Below, in pieces: positions 1 through 8,512 of a stretch of 64,000 nucleotides of DNA. This DNA is from Shewanella halifaxensis HAW-EB4 (GTDB lineage: Bacteria > Pseudomonadota > Gammaproteobacteria > Enterobacterales > Shewanellaceae): positions 186,001 through 250,000 of the forward strand of contig NC_010334.1 of assembly GCF_000019185.1 (NCBI RefSeq), written 5' to 3'. Numbering within the stretch: position 1 is the stretch's first letter; the number at the start of each line of letters is the position of its first letter. The position numbers and the translations under genes are program-made. The notes beneath the pieces were generated by a model. That model ran no database searches and was not told where the DNA came from. It saw nothing but the letters and a program-made list of their open reading frames with translations.

Positions 1-1
1 C

Positions 2-460
2 AAGCTAGGCTTGAGTGGTCACTCCATGTTCTTGATGACTTTCTTCTACCTAATCTGCTATGGCGCTGTCGGTAGAGTTGGCTGCATTACAGCTTGTGGT
101 TTGTTAGCGGGATTGATCGCCATGATGCTCAGTGTTGGCAAAGGTGGACCAATGATTTTGCTTAAGTTTGGCTTGCCTGCTATGGCCATGGATCTAGCAT
201 TACTGTTTATGGCAGGGATGTTTAGTTTACGCTGGCGAAGCATTATCTTAGCGCTGGTGGGCTGTTTGGCTTGGGCTGGAAAGGGATGGATAGGCAATCT
301 ACTCGTAGGGATGAGTGGCCAAGTTGCGCTGGCAAAATTTGGACTCAGTTTTATACAAGGTGGTGCATTTGCCATCGCCGCAGCGCTGTTAGTGCCTCCA
401 GTATTAAAACGGTTACATGCTCATGACTTGCTACATCGAGGCCAGATTGAAGATAAATAA
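2..460 (+). CDS. Membrane protein, 5' end outside the window
   Basis: The reading frame is open to the left edge of the window, so the N-terminus is missing. An in-frame TTG at 11 is unlikely to be the true start because it has no ribosome site and coding-like sequence continues upstream. The visible 150 or so residues are strongly hydrophobic, with about four or five membrane segments and a short polar tail (HRGQIEDK). The spacing and small-residue content resemble S components of ECF-type vitamin or metal transporters, but I see no diagnostic motif. It lies 48 bp upstream of the TiaS-like gene and may share its transcript. Function is unknown. Confidence 0.6.
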   Translation, partial: KLGLSGHSMFLMTFFYLICYGAVGRVGCITACGLLAGLIAMMLSVGKGGPMILLKFGLPAMAMDLALLFMAGMFSLRWRSIILALVGCLAWAGKGWIGNLLVGMSGQVALAKFGLSFIQGGAFAIAAALLVPPVLKRLHAHDLLHRGQIEDK

Positions 461-508
461 CGTAATTTTCTATATTGGTATTACACTAAAAATAAATAAG
501 GGTTTTAG

Positions 509-1270
509 ATGAAAGCTTGGTTGATCTGCATTGATGACACCGATGATATCGGCACTAAAGGCACGGGAGAAATTGCCGAAGAGATTGCGGCCAAACTTGC
601 GCCCCCTCCACTCACTGCGGATGACAAAATACCCGTTACCCGACTTGTGACCCGCCATCAACTCTTTGTGCATCCAGATATTCCTTATACTTCGCATAAT
701 AGCGCCATGTGTTTTCAGATTGAAACTGAACTCAGCTTCGATGAGATAAAAGCAATCTGTATCGCGCATTTAAAGCAAGAGTCTGCAGCGGCTTCCGATC
801 CCGGGCTAGCCATCTTAGATTTAGCCTCCAGCTATGACATCGAGCAACTTATCGCCTTTGGTCAGCAATCTAAAGTTGAAGTGAAGACAAAAGATCAAGC
901 TTACACTTTGGCAGAGGTGTTAGGCATTGATCTGTCGGAGCATGGCGGCACGGGCCAAGGCATCATTGGTGCTCTCGCAGGCTTGGGGTTACGACTCAGT
1001 GGTCAAGATGGTCGTGTTAAAGGCCAGCTAAAGTTAGGACAAACGTCAGACGGATCAGGTGAAGTGCAGATGAGTGTTGCAGAGGTATTAGCAGCGACTG
1101 GACTACAGGCAGTGATCTCGGTTGACGGAGAGAAGCTCGCGGGCGATCAGGTGCTGACACTTAAAGGTAAGATCAAAGCGGTATTGACTCAATATCAATT
1201 TGCGCTGTTAGTCTGCGGTGATTCAGGGCGCTGGCTAAATGCGACTAAACAAGAATTAAAACCTTATTAA
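509..1270 (+). CDS. TiaS-like (tRNA-Ile2 agmatinylcytidine synthetase-like) domain protein
   Basis: The N-terminus carries the motif DDTDDIGTKGTGEIAEEIA at residues 9-27. This matches the nucleotide-binding start of archaeal TiaS, which attaches agmatine to C34 of tRNA-Ile2. At 253 aa the protein is much shorter than TiaS (over 400 aa), and it lacks the obvious OB-fold and zinc-ribbon parts. A zinc-ribbon protein is, however, encoded immediately downstream. Bacteria make the equivalent tRNA change with lysine and TilS, so a tRNA role is not assured. A G/A-rich site (AAGGG) precedes the ATG. It probably forms an operon with both neighbours. I am confident of the domain and not of the reaction. 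Confidence 0.65.
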   Translation: MKAWLICIDDTDDIGTKGTGEIAEEIAAKLAPPPLTADDKIPVTRLVTRHQLFVHPDIPYTSHNSAMCFQIETELSFDEIKAICIAHLKQESAAASDPGLAILDLASSYDIEQLIAFGQQSKVEVKTKDQAYTLAEVLGIDLSEHGGTGQGIIGALAGLGLRLSGQDGRVKGQLKLGQTSDGSGEVQMSVAEVLAATGLQAVISVDGEKLAGDQVLTLKGKIKAVLTQYQFALLVCGDSGRWLNATKQELKPY

Positions 1271-1297
1271 TATTAGGTGCTAGAATTGGAGAGGATT

Positions 1298-1513
1298 ATG
1301 CAGCAGTGGTTTATCCAAGTAGATGGTTTATGGCAGTTTAAGTTTGGCATTGAAGATCATCTTCTTGCGCGTGAAGCAGCTGCACATTGTGAGGTGTTTC
1401 TCAGCGATGACGAAGATGAGCATACCGATAATGTTTTACGCTCCTGTTATAACTGCATGTACCGTCGTTGGCAACCGCTGAGCTTTCAATGCCATAAATG
1501 TCGTGCTGAATAA
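1298..1513 (+). CDS. Small zinc-ribbon-like protein
   Basis: This is a 71-residue protein whose C-terminal third has two CxxC knuckles, CYNC and CHKC, separated by 11 residues. That is the usual arrangement for a structural zinc site. The N-terminal half contains WFIQVDGLWQFKFG and an acidic stretch. I chose the ATG at 1298 because GGAGAGGA sits just before it; a GTG at 1277 is in frame but has no such site. It starts 28 bp after the TiaS-like gene. The family is not recognised; a partner role for the TiaS-like protein is inference from position only. Confidence 0.6.
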   Translation: MQQWFIQVDGLWQFKFGIEDHLLAREAAAHCEVFLSDDEDEHTDNVLRSCYNCMYRRWQPLSFQCHKCRAE

Positions 1514-1754
1514 CGAGATTAAAATTACTCATTAAATGTAGTATTTTCTTACGGTTTGGAGTGTATTTATCGTGTATTAATTAACGTTGTCTATGGTGAT
1601 TTAACAGTTCAGAGAATAGAATAGCCAACTTCTTACGGTAAATTATAAGATGAACTCGGTATCGGCTGAGTCACAACATCGAATTGCAGTGAGGGGTGCA
1701 GTGGCTGATTAGTCGCTGTATTTAAAGCTAAATCATCCGGAGACCTAAAAGATA

Positions 1755-2939
1755 ATGGGTGATTCAATTGAATCAAGCAGCTTAATCAAAATACCCGTCT
1801 CTAAGCTAAAAGTGGGTATGTTTGTTGAGGCCATCGACAAGAATAAGAGTCTAGTCAATATCGCTAATGCTGGCCAAATTCGCAGTGCCGAGGCGATACT
1901 GAGGCTGCATAAGAGTAATGTGACTCATGTGTGGGTCAATGGTGAACGCTCGTTGCCGGAGTTAGGCTTGGGCAGAGTCGCTTCTGCACCTAAACCCTTT
2001 ATCAGAAAAGTCACCGTTGAACGTGCAACGACTCAGATGCAGGCCAAGGAGTTAATCGTTGAGGCAAAAGATCTCATCCAAAAGGTGCTGTCTGATACAT
2101 TTGAAGGTAAAGCGGTAGAGGTTGAACCGTTCGAGGCGTTAGCAGACAGCATGATTGAGTCTGTATTACTGGATGCCGATGCCCTCAAGTGTGTCTCTGC
2201 AATGCGCTCAAAAGATGTCTACCTGCTTGAACACTCTATTAATGTTGCCTTCTTGCTGGTGACGTTTGGACGCTATCTGAACTTCGATGCTGATATGCTG
2301 CGGCAAATCGCTATTGGTGGTATTTTACACGATATCGGTAAGATCAAGATCGATAGTAAAATTTTGAATAAACCCGGTAAGTTAACTGCCGAAGAGTTTG
2401 AGCATGTGAAGCTGCATCAGACTTACGCCATTGAGATCATGGGTCAAACCAAAGGCCTATCTCAGATCAGTAAAGATATTAGCCTAATGCACCATGAGAA
2501 ACTCGACGGATGTGGTTACCCTCTTGGTCTCAAGGGAGAGCAGATCCCTATTCATGGGCGTATGAGTTGCATCGTCGATATCTTCGACGCCTTAACGGCA
2601 ACTCGCTGCTACAAAGAAGCGATGAGTCCAGCATCGGCATTTAAGATCTTGCTGGGCATGACTCCAACGCATTTAGATCAAGGACTCGTCTACGAGTTTA
2701 TCCGCTGTATTGGTGTCTATCCGGTTGGCTCGTTGGTGCAGTTGTCGGATGGACGTATCGGGATTGTATGGGAAGCTAAGGGCCGAGATGTGCTACATCC
2801 TAAGGTTAAGTGTTTCTATTCGGTGAAGCATAAATGCTATACCCAAGTGGAGGTTGTCGACCTGCTCAGATCGCCACTGAATATCGAGAAAGGCATATCG
2901 CCGAGTAGCTTAGAGATCGACCCCACTCCATTCTATTAA
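1755..2939 (+). CDS. HD-GYP domain cyclic-di-GMP phosphodiesterase with DUF3391 N-terminus
   Basis: The N-terminal 100 or so residues match the DUF3391 domain often found before HD-GYP modules (IPVSKLKVGMFVEAID). The catalytic part carries the HD motif in GGILHDIGKIKID and the second metal-binding segment HHEKLDGCGYP, a Ser-to-Cys variant of DGSGYP. Such enzymes hydrolyse cyclic-di-GMP to pGpG or GMP and lower biofilm signalling. There is no receiver domain and no membrane segment, so it is probably cytosolic with an unknown input. A GGAG lies 12 bases upstream of the ATG, which is rather far. A clear terminator follows at 2960. Confidence 0.88.
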   Translation: MGDSIESSSLIKIPVSKLKVGMFVEAIDKNKSLVNIANAGQIRSAEAILRLHKSNVTHVWVNGERSLPELGLGRVASAPKPFIRKVTVERATTQMQAKELIVEAKDLIQKVLSDTFEGKAVEVEPFEALADSMIESVLLDADALKCVSAMRSKDVYLLEHSINVAFLLVTFGRYLNFDADMLRQIAIGGILHDIGKIKIDSKILNKPGKLTAEEFEHVKLHQTYAIEIMGQTKGLSQISKDISLMHHEKLDGCGYPLGLKGEQIPIHGRMSCIVDIFDALTATRCYKEAMSPASAFKILLGMTPTHLDQGLVYEFIRCIGVYPVGSLVQLSDGRIGIVWEAKGRDVLHPKVKCFYSVKHKCYTQVEVVDLLRSPLNIEKGISPSSLEIDPTPFY

Positions 2940-2959
2940 ACTCAATTTTGCTCATTTAG

Positions 2960-2986
2960 GCGCCGATAGCAACTCGGCGCTTTTTT
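2960..2986 (+). terminator. Rho-independent terminator after the HD-GYP gene
   Basis: A perfect 7-bp stem (GCGCCGA and TCGGCGC) with a 7-base loop is followed directly by six T residues. Confidence 0.9.
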
Positions 2987-3135
2987 GTATCGCCATATCT
3001 CTCATTTATCCTCAAAGCTTGAGCCGGCTCCATTTTTGATGAACGGATGGTATTTTGACTTAGTTATCATTGAATTAATCTTTTTTTTCATTGACTAAGT
3101 CTGCATAAGATACAGAGGTTGATGGGGAACAAATA

Positions 3136-3837
3136 GTGCAACGTAGACAGTTTATAAAAGGGGCTTCGCTGATGTTGGCCGCGGGTGTTACCGCGCCGCT
3201 CACACAGGCAAAGCCAACAGTAACTTTCTCGCCGTTCCAGGCCGGAAAATATCGTATTTTGGCTTTAGTGTTTGACGACTATGAAACTTTAGATCTGCAT
3301 GGTCCGGTAGAGATGTTAGGCCATATGCCGAATGCCGAGATCAAGCTGGTGGCCACCAAGGAGATAGTCAAAAGCTATCAGGGGCCACGGATGGTCGCCG
3401 ATTGCCTGACAAACCAGACATACGACTGCGACCTATTGTTAATCCCTGGTGGGCTAGGCACTCGCACGTTAGTCAGTGATATAGCATTGCGCCAATGGCT
3501 GGTAGAGCAGGTTACTCGCAGTCAAAACGTGTTTACCGTGTGCACTGGCACTGCGTTGCTGGCCATGACCTCGGTCCTTAACGGGCGTAAAGCCACCACC
3601 AATAAAATGGCTTTTGAGTGGGTGACATCACTGAATGATAACCCACAGTGGCAACCCAAAGCGCGCTGGGTATTTGATGGTAAGTTCTTAACTTCATCAG
3701 GGGTCTCTGCAGGCACCGATGCGGCGCTGTTTTGGGTTAAACACTTGCATGGTGAGCAGGAAGCGAGGCGGATTGAAGCTTTAACCGAGTACAGCTGGAA
3801 TCAAGATGCCAGTAACGATCCCTATGCCGTGGTTTAG
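3136..3837 (+). CDS. Tat-exported DJ-1/PfpI family protein (GATase1-like)
   Basis: The N-terminus has a twin-arginine signal (QRRQFIKG followed by a hydrophobic stretch, predicted cleavage after TQA near residue 25). The body is a DJ-1/PfpI fold of the subgroup that includes isonitrile hydratases and AraC-linked sensor domains: FDDYETLDLHGPVEML, LLLIPGG and the nucleophile elbow VCTGTALLA, where the Cys is the likely active residue. Export is unusual for this family, whose members are mostly cytosolic. The start is a GTG preceded by GGGGAAC. It is monocistronic and its substrate is unknown. Confidence 0.8.
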   Translation: MQRRQFIKGASLMLAAGVTAPLTQAKPTVTFSPFQAGKYRILALVFDDYETLDLHGPVEMLGHMPNAEIKLVATKEIVKSYQGPRMVADCLTNQTYDCDLLLIPGGLGTRTLVSDIALRQWLVEQVTRSQNVFTVCTGTALLAMTSVLNGRKATTNKMAFEWVTSLNDNPQWQPKARWVFDGKFLTSSGVSAGTDAALFWVKHLHGEQEARRIEALTEYSWNQDASNDPYAVV

Positions 3838-3998
3838 AAATAGCCGTCTTTTACTCGTTTGTTGTAAAAGAGTTTCATAAGTAAATGATCTAGCCTTATC
3901 CAATTAAGCTATTAATTAGTAATAAAGGATCTTGGCGGCTTTTAGCTTGAGCACCAATAATAGTGATTCATTTAACTTGCCTAAGAGGGGAGATTACA

Positions 3999-4163
3999 TT
4001 GAATAACGGGTTAATATTATTGTGTTGCGCAGTGTTAATTGCAGCCTCTTTACTGACTAGCGGGCTAACGCGCGCCTTAATCGACTTAGGCGCATTTAGT
4101 TGCTTGCTTAGCTTATTGGTTTGGCGTCATAGTAGTCGAGAGCTCAATAAGACACCGCAATGA
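3999..4163 (+). CDS. Small membrane protein
   Basis: A short ORF (about 54 aa) starts at TTG 3999, directly after an excellent ribosome site (AGAGGGGAG, 3984-3992). A GTG at 3963 is in frame but has no such site. The product has two hydrophobic stretches (GLILLCCAVLIAASLL and LGAFSCLLSLLVW) and a charged tail ending in RELNKTPQ. No family is recognised. The strong ribosome site is the main reason to believe it is translated. Confidence 0.45.
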   Translation: MNNGLILLCCAVLIAASLLTSGLTRALIDLGAFSCLLSLLVWRHSSRELNKTPQ

Positions 4164-4265
4164 AAAGCAGCGCCTATAAAGGCACTGCCAGTCAACAAGA
4201 TTCCAAACCTGATTCAAAATAGAAAGTAAGAACCCGGCACAAGCAGGGCTTTACTTTAAAAGCGA

Positions 4266-4370
4266 TAAACCACGAAGCGCTCACTTCGTTCGCTACACAG
4301 AGGACACGAAGAAAAGAGAAAGCGTGAGATTGTTTGTCTTCATGCTCTTTGTGTCCTTTGTGGTTAATTG
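4266..4370. repeat. Imperfect palindromic repeat (MITE-like)
   Basis: The right arm at about 4339-4366 is the reverse complement of the left arm (AACCACGAAG, then AGGACACGAAGA) with a few mismatches. About 23 bases interrupt the left arm. They include CTTCGT, which pairs with the adjacent ACGAAG to form a 6-bp hairpin with a 6-base loop (4272-4289). This would form a long hairpin in either strand. It could act as a terminator-like structure for the flanking convergent genes. Confidence 0.55.
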
Positions 4371-4424
4371 TTATCTTTCGAAGTCATCAAACTTTCTCTG
4401 CTTAATGGGTTTATTAATAGCTAG

Positions 4425-5363
4425 CTAGTTAAGCAGTAAAATATACGCTAGTGAACTGCTGCCGATGGCAATCCATAGCAATACACCTAAAATAAGTGGC
4501 TTAGGACCCGTAGCTTTCATCCTCTGGATGGTAATGCCTGCGCCAATCAGGAACAGACACACCACCAACAGTCGCTTAGACCCCTCAAATATCGCGCTGT
4601 AAATCACTTCGCCTGCAGGTAGCCAGTGGACCATTACGATAGCTAAACAGTAGAAGCCGATAAAGTAGGGGATCGCTATCTTCTTCTTGTCACCTTTAAA
4701 TAGCATGGCGCTGATAAGTGCGATTGGAATGATCCACAGTGCGCGTGCTAGCTTAATGGTAGTGGCAGTGGTTAAGGCTTCATTACCGTAAGCCGAGGCT
4801 GCGCCAACGACCGACGAGGTGTCGTGGATGGCTATTGCGCTCCAGACTCCGAAATCATGCTGACTCATAGACAGGGCATGGCCGATGGCCGGGAACAGGA
4901 ACAGTGCCACGGAATTAAGGATAAATATCGTGGCCAGTGCGATAGCCGTTTGCTCGCTATTGGCCCTAATTGCAGGTGATACTGCAGCGATGGCGCTGCC
5001 ACCACAAATTGCTGTGCCCGAAGCGATAAGGTGGCCCGTTTTATGATCCATCTTTAGCAAACGGGTCAGGGCAAAACCTAAAATCAGAGTGAAAATGATT
5101 GAGCCAAGGATCAGTGGCAGGTTCTCTAGACTGATACTAACGGCGGCGTCTAGCTGAATACCAAAACCCAGACCCACGATAGAGTAGGCGAGTAGCTTTT
5201 TAGTTAAGGTGCCAAGGTGTACCTGGCTGGGTGCCCAACCGATACTGGCAAGCGTAAAACCCAAGATCAGTGCGACAGGCGAGGATACCATCGGCATAAG
5301 GCACAGTAAGCCTACTAAGATAAACACAGCTAAATGGATTTTGTTTGGGCTTTCGTTGGTCAT
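4425..5363 (-). CDS. YeiH-family putative permease (UPF0324)
   Basis: The protein (312 aa) has about ten membrane segments and the family landmarks KKLLAYSIVGLGFGIQL, ASGTAICGGSAIAA, AIHDTSSVVGAA and KLARALWIIP. The family is often annotated as a putative sulfate exporter, but the substrate is not established for most members. The usual LysR-type neighbour is absent. No strong ribosome site precedes the ATG. It reads left, and its 3' end faces the palindromic repeat at 4266. Confidence 0.85.
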   Translation of the reverse strand: MTNESPNKIHLAVFILVGLLCLMPMVSSPVALILGFTLASIGWAPSQVHLGTLTKKLLAYSIVGLGFGIQLDAAVSISLENLPLILGSIIFTLILGFALTRLLKMDHKTGHLIASGTAICGGSAIAAVSPAIRANSEQTAIALATIFILNSVALFLFPAIGHALSMSQHDFGVWSAIAIHDTSSVVGAASAYGNEALTTATTIKLARALWIIPIALISAMLFKGDKKKIAIPYFIGFYCLAIVMVHWLPAGEVIYSAIFEGSKRLLVVCLFLIGAGITIQRMKATGPKPLILGVLLWIAIGSSSLAYILLLN

Positions 5364-5473
5364 GGGATTAATAATTAACGGCTACAGGTCAGCCGTTGAT
5401 TATAGCGGTAGGCTAAATTTTAATAAATTAAATACACTTTACTGTTAGCTTCAGTAAAACTGAATCTTGGCTG

Positions 5474-5740
5474 TAGGAAAGACAAAGAAAGGTTCTAGGT
5501 CCTAGGAAAAGAAAGGTCCTAGGTAAAGCCGAGACGAGGGCGTGACTTCATCACTTCGAGAGCGCGACGATGTCGCTTCTAGAAAAGGCAAAGATGGAAA
5601 GCGACAAGCAAAATATATCGAGTTCAGTACGGAGGCTTTTGATTTGCTTTTCCTAGCAGCCAACTTGTTGGTGTCCTAGCAGGTGCGTAGCACCGACCTC
5701 GCAGTGAGCTTGCGAACGTCCTAGGGCCTGTCTCCTATAA
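5474..5740. repeat. Modular CCTAGG/hairpin repeat, block A (inverted orientation)
   Basis: This is one of six related intergenic blocks. It contains GGTTCTAGGTCCTAGG spacers and, in reverse order, the hairpins CCAAC-TT-GTTGG (5660-5671) and GGTGC-GTA-GCACC (5682-5694), then a copy of the CGTTCGCAAGCTCAC module read backwards (about 5703-5720). A further hairpin, GCGAC-GAT-GTCGC, lies at 5564-5576. It sits downstream of the dpaL operon and upstream of the YeiH gene. See the findings for the module order. Confidence 0.8.
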
Positions 5741-5772
5741 GTGAGCCCGCGAGCGGCCTTTCTTGAGATAAC

Positions 5773-5798
5773 AAAAAAGCCGCTAATAGCGGCTTTTT
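5773..5798 (-). terminator. Terminator of the dpaL operon
   Basis: The sequence GCCGCTAATAGCGGC has a 6-bp stem flanked by an A-run on the left and a T-run on the right, so it can work in both directions. It lies 25 bases past the dpaL stop codon. Confidence 0.85.
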
Positions 5799-5822
5799 AG
5801 GGGTGTTTGTTAAGTCAGAGAC

Positions 5823-7001
5823 TTATTGAGCTGTGCTCAGCATGCCTTCCCAAACGATTTGACGGTAACGGTCTGGGTTAGTGTCGCCTTCAGTGCTGAA
5901 CAGCATGATAACGGCATCTTGGTCTAGACCAAGTTGAGTGCGGTACTCGCTGTACTCTTCACGACTTGCTAGCATGTACAGTAGACCTAGAGTTAGTGCA
6001 CCTGACTCACCGCTAACAACTTTAGTGTCACCTGCTAGTGGGTTACCAAGAATACGCATACCCGTCGCAGTCACTTGATCTTCAACCGATGCGAAGAAGC
6101 TGCTGCACTGCTTTAGGATAGGCCAAGTTACTGGGTTAGGCTCGCCACATGCAAGACCTGCCATGATAGAGTTTAGCTCGCCAGTAACGGCAACCATTTC
6201 GCCTTTAATGCCAGAGTTGTAGATACAATCTGCTTTTGCTGGCTCGGCAATAATGGTCTTGAAGTTGTTTGCGCCAACTTTATCGGCGAAGTAACCAAGA
6301 AGGCCGCCAGCCATTGCGCCAACACCCGCTTGTAGCATTAGGTGAGTCGGCTTAAGACCCATCGCTTCAACTTGCTCTTGTGCTTCAACAGCCATAGTCA
6401 TATAGCCTTGCGAGATCCAAGTTGGGATCTTGTCGTAGCCTTCCCAAGCGGTATCTTGTACTAGCATCCAACCATTTTCTTCAGCTGTTTGATTCGCAAT
6501 ACGTACGGTATCGTCATAATTACAATCAGTAACGATACATTCAGCGCCCAGGCCTTTAATGCGAGTTACGCTCGCTTGAGATGAGCCTTTTGGCATGTAA
6601 ACAACGGCTTTTTGGCCCATTTCACGTGCAGCCCAAGCTACGCCTGTTCCGTGGTTACCCGCTGTTGCGGTAGCGAATACCAATGGCTCGCTTAGCTTAG
6701 CCGCAACGGTTTTCATATCAATTTCGCTGATATCTACATTTAAGTGTTCAGCTAACTGCTTACCTAATGCGTAAGAGCCACCCAATACTTTAAAGGCATT
6801 TAGACCGAAACGGTAAGATTCGTCTTTAACCAGAATCGCTTTAACGCCTAAACGCGCCGCTAGCTGCTCTAGTGAGATAAGCGGAGTCGGCTGGTAAGCT
6901 TCGATCTGCTGGTGGAATTGACGAGTTTGTTCAGCAACCTGGGCTGTAAAAAGCTCAGAGGTCTCGCCGTTAAAGAAATCATTTTGAGTCAGCTTTAGCA
7001 T
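5823..7001 (-). CDS. dpaL: Diaminopropionate ammonia-lyase
   Basis: This fold-type II PLP enzyme converts 2,3-diaminopropionate to pyruvate and two ammonia. It matches DpaL/YgeX along its whole length (392 aa; E. coli YgeX is about 398). The PLP lysine lies in RFGLNAFKVLGGSYA, near residue 71. The segment ATAGNHGTGVAWAA and the glycine-rich QAGVGAMAGG loop contact the cofactor phosphate. The ATG at 7001 is preferred over a GTG three codons upstream, although neither has a strong ribosome site. It is the last gene of a leftward operon with ridA and a YheO-type regulator, which fits an enzyme that releases reactive 2-aminoacrylate. Confidence 0.93.
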   Translation of the reverse strand: MLKLTQNDFFNGETSELFTAQVAEQTRQFHQQIEAYQPTPLISLEQLAARLGVKAILVKDESYRFGLNAFKVLGGSYALGKQLAEHLNVDISEIDMKTVAAKLSEPLVFATATAGNHGTGVAWAAREMGQKAVVYMPKGSSQASVTRIKGLGAECIVTDCNYDDTVRIANQTAEENGWMLVQDTAWEGYDKIPTWISQGYMTMAVEAQEQVEAMGLKPTHLMLQAGVGAMAGGLLGYFADKVGANNFKTIIAEPAKADCIYNSGIKGEMVAVTGELNSIMAGLACGEPNPVTWPILKQCSSFFASVEDQVTATGMRILGNPLAGDTKVVSGESGALTLGLLYMLASREEYSEYRTQLGLDQDAVIMLFSTEGDTNPDRYRQIVWEGMLSTAQ

Positions 7002-7087
7002 AGTAACCACTATATATTATGAACGAAGAGGCTTCTGCCCATCTTTCTTGAATAGAAAGACAGACAGGGGCTTGTATAACAGGCTTA

Positions 7088-7471
7088 TTACTTAGTGAAG
7101 GCGATCGCTTCAACTTCTACTAGCGCATCTTTTGGAAGACGAGCCGCTTGAACACATGAACGAGCAGGAGCTGCTTCAGTGCCGAAAACTTCAGTGTAAA
7201 CTTCGTTGAAAGCAACGAAATCTTCCATATTAGCTAGGAAACAAGTGGTCTTAAGTACAGTGTCTGTACCTGCGCCAGCTTGTTCTAGAACAGCTTTAAG
7301 GTTCTTTAGAGATTGGTAAGCTTGTTCTTTAATACCACCTTCTACGAAAGCCATCGTTGCTGGATCTAGAGGTAGTTGACCAGAGGTGAATACTAACTTG
7401 TCGAAAGCAAGCGCTTGAGAGTATGGACCAATTGCAGCTGGAGCATTTTCAGTATGGATTACAGTTTTCAT
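7088..7471 (-). CDS. ridA: RidA family enamine/imine deaminase
   Basis: At 127 aa this has the standard RidA length. It carries the conserved segments NAPAAIGPYSQA, FTSGQLPLDP and PARSCVQAARLPKDALVEVEAIA. Arg104 and Glu119 correspond to the residues that hold and hydrolyse 2-aminoacrylate or similar imines. RidA proteins protect PLP enzymes and speed release of ammonia. Its place between dpaL and the regulator strongly suggests that it handles the DpaL intermediate. Confidence 0.93.
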   Translation of the reverse strand: MKTVIHTENAPAAIGPYSQALAFDKLVFTSGQLPLDPATMAFVEGGIKEQAYQSLKNLKAVLEQAGAGTDTVLKTTCFLANMEDFVAFNEVYTEVFGTEAAPARSCVQAARLPKDALVEVEAIAFTK

Positions 7472-7491
7472 AGTTTAGTTATCTCTGATGA

Positions 7492-8172
7492 TTAGGATTT
7501 AAATTCACGGATGTACTTGTACACCGCATGTTTGGTAATACTTAAATGATTAGCAACTATGTTAGTTGCTTCTTTCAATTCAAAGATGCCGTTATCAAAC
7601 AACACCTTAGTAATCGCTTTATTACGGCCTTTTAGGTTAACGCTGTCGTCAGCATCGACCTCAATTACTGCGTGGTTTAAGGCTTGCTCAACCACGTCTC
7701 CAGCCGACGCGCTGAAGTTTTCAGTCATATCGAAACTATGATGCTGTGTTGTATCTGGCATCAGAGTCTTGATGATCTCAGGGAACGGGTGCGACAAGTT
7801 CATGTTGACGCAGAACATACCAATAGGTTTGCCATTTTCGCCCATAAGAATGCAGGTGCTCGACTTCAACATCTCACCACCCTTGTTATTACTGAAGTAA
7901 CTCTTAGGGGTGATCTCGCCAGTTTGTTCATAAAGACGCAGCATCTTTAAGCCCAAATCTGTGATTGGGGAGCCCACTTTACGGCCTGTATGGTGGCCAT
8001 TAACAATTTTGACGACCGATTGCTCAAAGCTCTCTAAAGAATGAATAACGACTTCGCAGTGAGGGCCTATTAGATCGGCCATGCTTTCGGCTAAATGGAA
8101 ATGGCCTTGCAGTAGCTGCCGATCTCTAGCTGTAAATTCCGTTTTGTAGGCCTGTTCTGCCGCTTTAATCAT
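7492..8172 (-). CDS. YheO/DauR-family transcriptional regulator
   Basis: The N-terminal two thirds (about residues 20-145) match the PAS-like YheO domain: GPHCEVVIHSLES, VVKIVNGHHTGRKVG and GKPIGMFCVNMNLS. The C-terminus is a helix-turn-helix (LKEATNIVANHLSITKHAVYKYIREF). DauR, a characterised relative, represses D-arginine use. This protein probably senses an amino-acid-like ligand and controls its own leftward operon and the divergent rightward one. It is the first gene of the dpaL operon. Confidence 0.87.
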   Translation of the reverse strand: MIKAAEQAYKTEFTARDRQLLQGHFHLAESMADLIGPHCEVVIHSLESFEQSVVKIVNGHHTGRKVGSPITDLGLKMLRLYEQTGEITPKSYFSNNKGGEMLKSSTCILMGENGKPIGMFCVNMNLSHPFPEIIKTLMPDTTQHHSFDMTENFSASAGDVVEQALNHAVIEVDADDSVNLKGRNKAITKVLFDNGIFELKEATNIVANHLSITKHAVYKYIREFKS

Positions 8173-8512
8173 TTGAGATTACTTTTGTGAACTATAGATG
8201 CGTTTATTGTCAACTTTTTAGCTCGTCAATACAAGCCTTGAATCAACTTTATGTAACTATAGGACGTTTTTTTGGGCTTTTGCGCAAGTTAAATTTAACT
8301 ATGGTTCAATTTATTTGACTTTGATCATGAAATCTCAGTTTGAGTAGTAGTTCTTAGTTAACAAATTTTGACTGTGAGATATGCGTCACATTTTTAAATT
8401 CTGCAAACAGTATGATGCGCACCAAGTTAACGATAGTTGACTAAAACGGTTTTCCGGTCACTTTAGTGACCTTTTGGCAAATAGGCCAGTTGTGTGGGAT
8501 GTGGAGATAAAA
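8173..8512. promoter_or_regulatory. Divergent control region of the catabolic locus
   Basis: This 340-bp interval lies between the regulator and the M24 gene and is AT-rich. It holds the 18-bp palindrome TGTGAGATATGCGTCACA (8373-8390), which is CRP-like but with an 8-base spacer instead of 6. It also holds the perfect inverted repeat GGTCACTTTAGTGACC (8456-8471), followed by TTTT. Either could be an operator; the second could also fold in the leader RNA. Confidence 0.55.

Noticed and set aside
5474..5740. Repeat block A as an insertion sequence
   Set aside because: There is no transposase ORF, no clear target duplication, and the element is only about 270 bp with internal hairpins.
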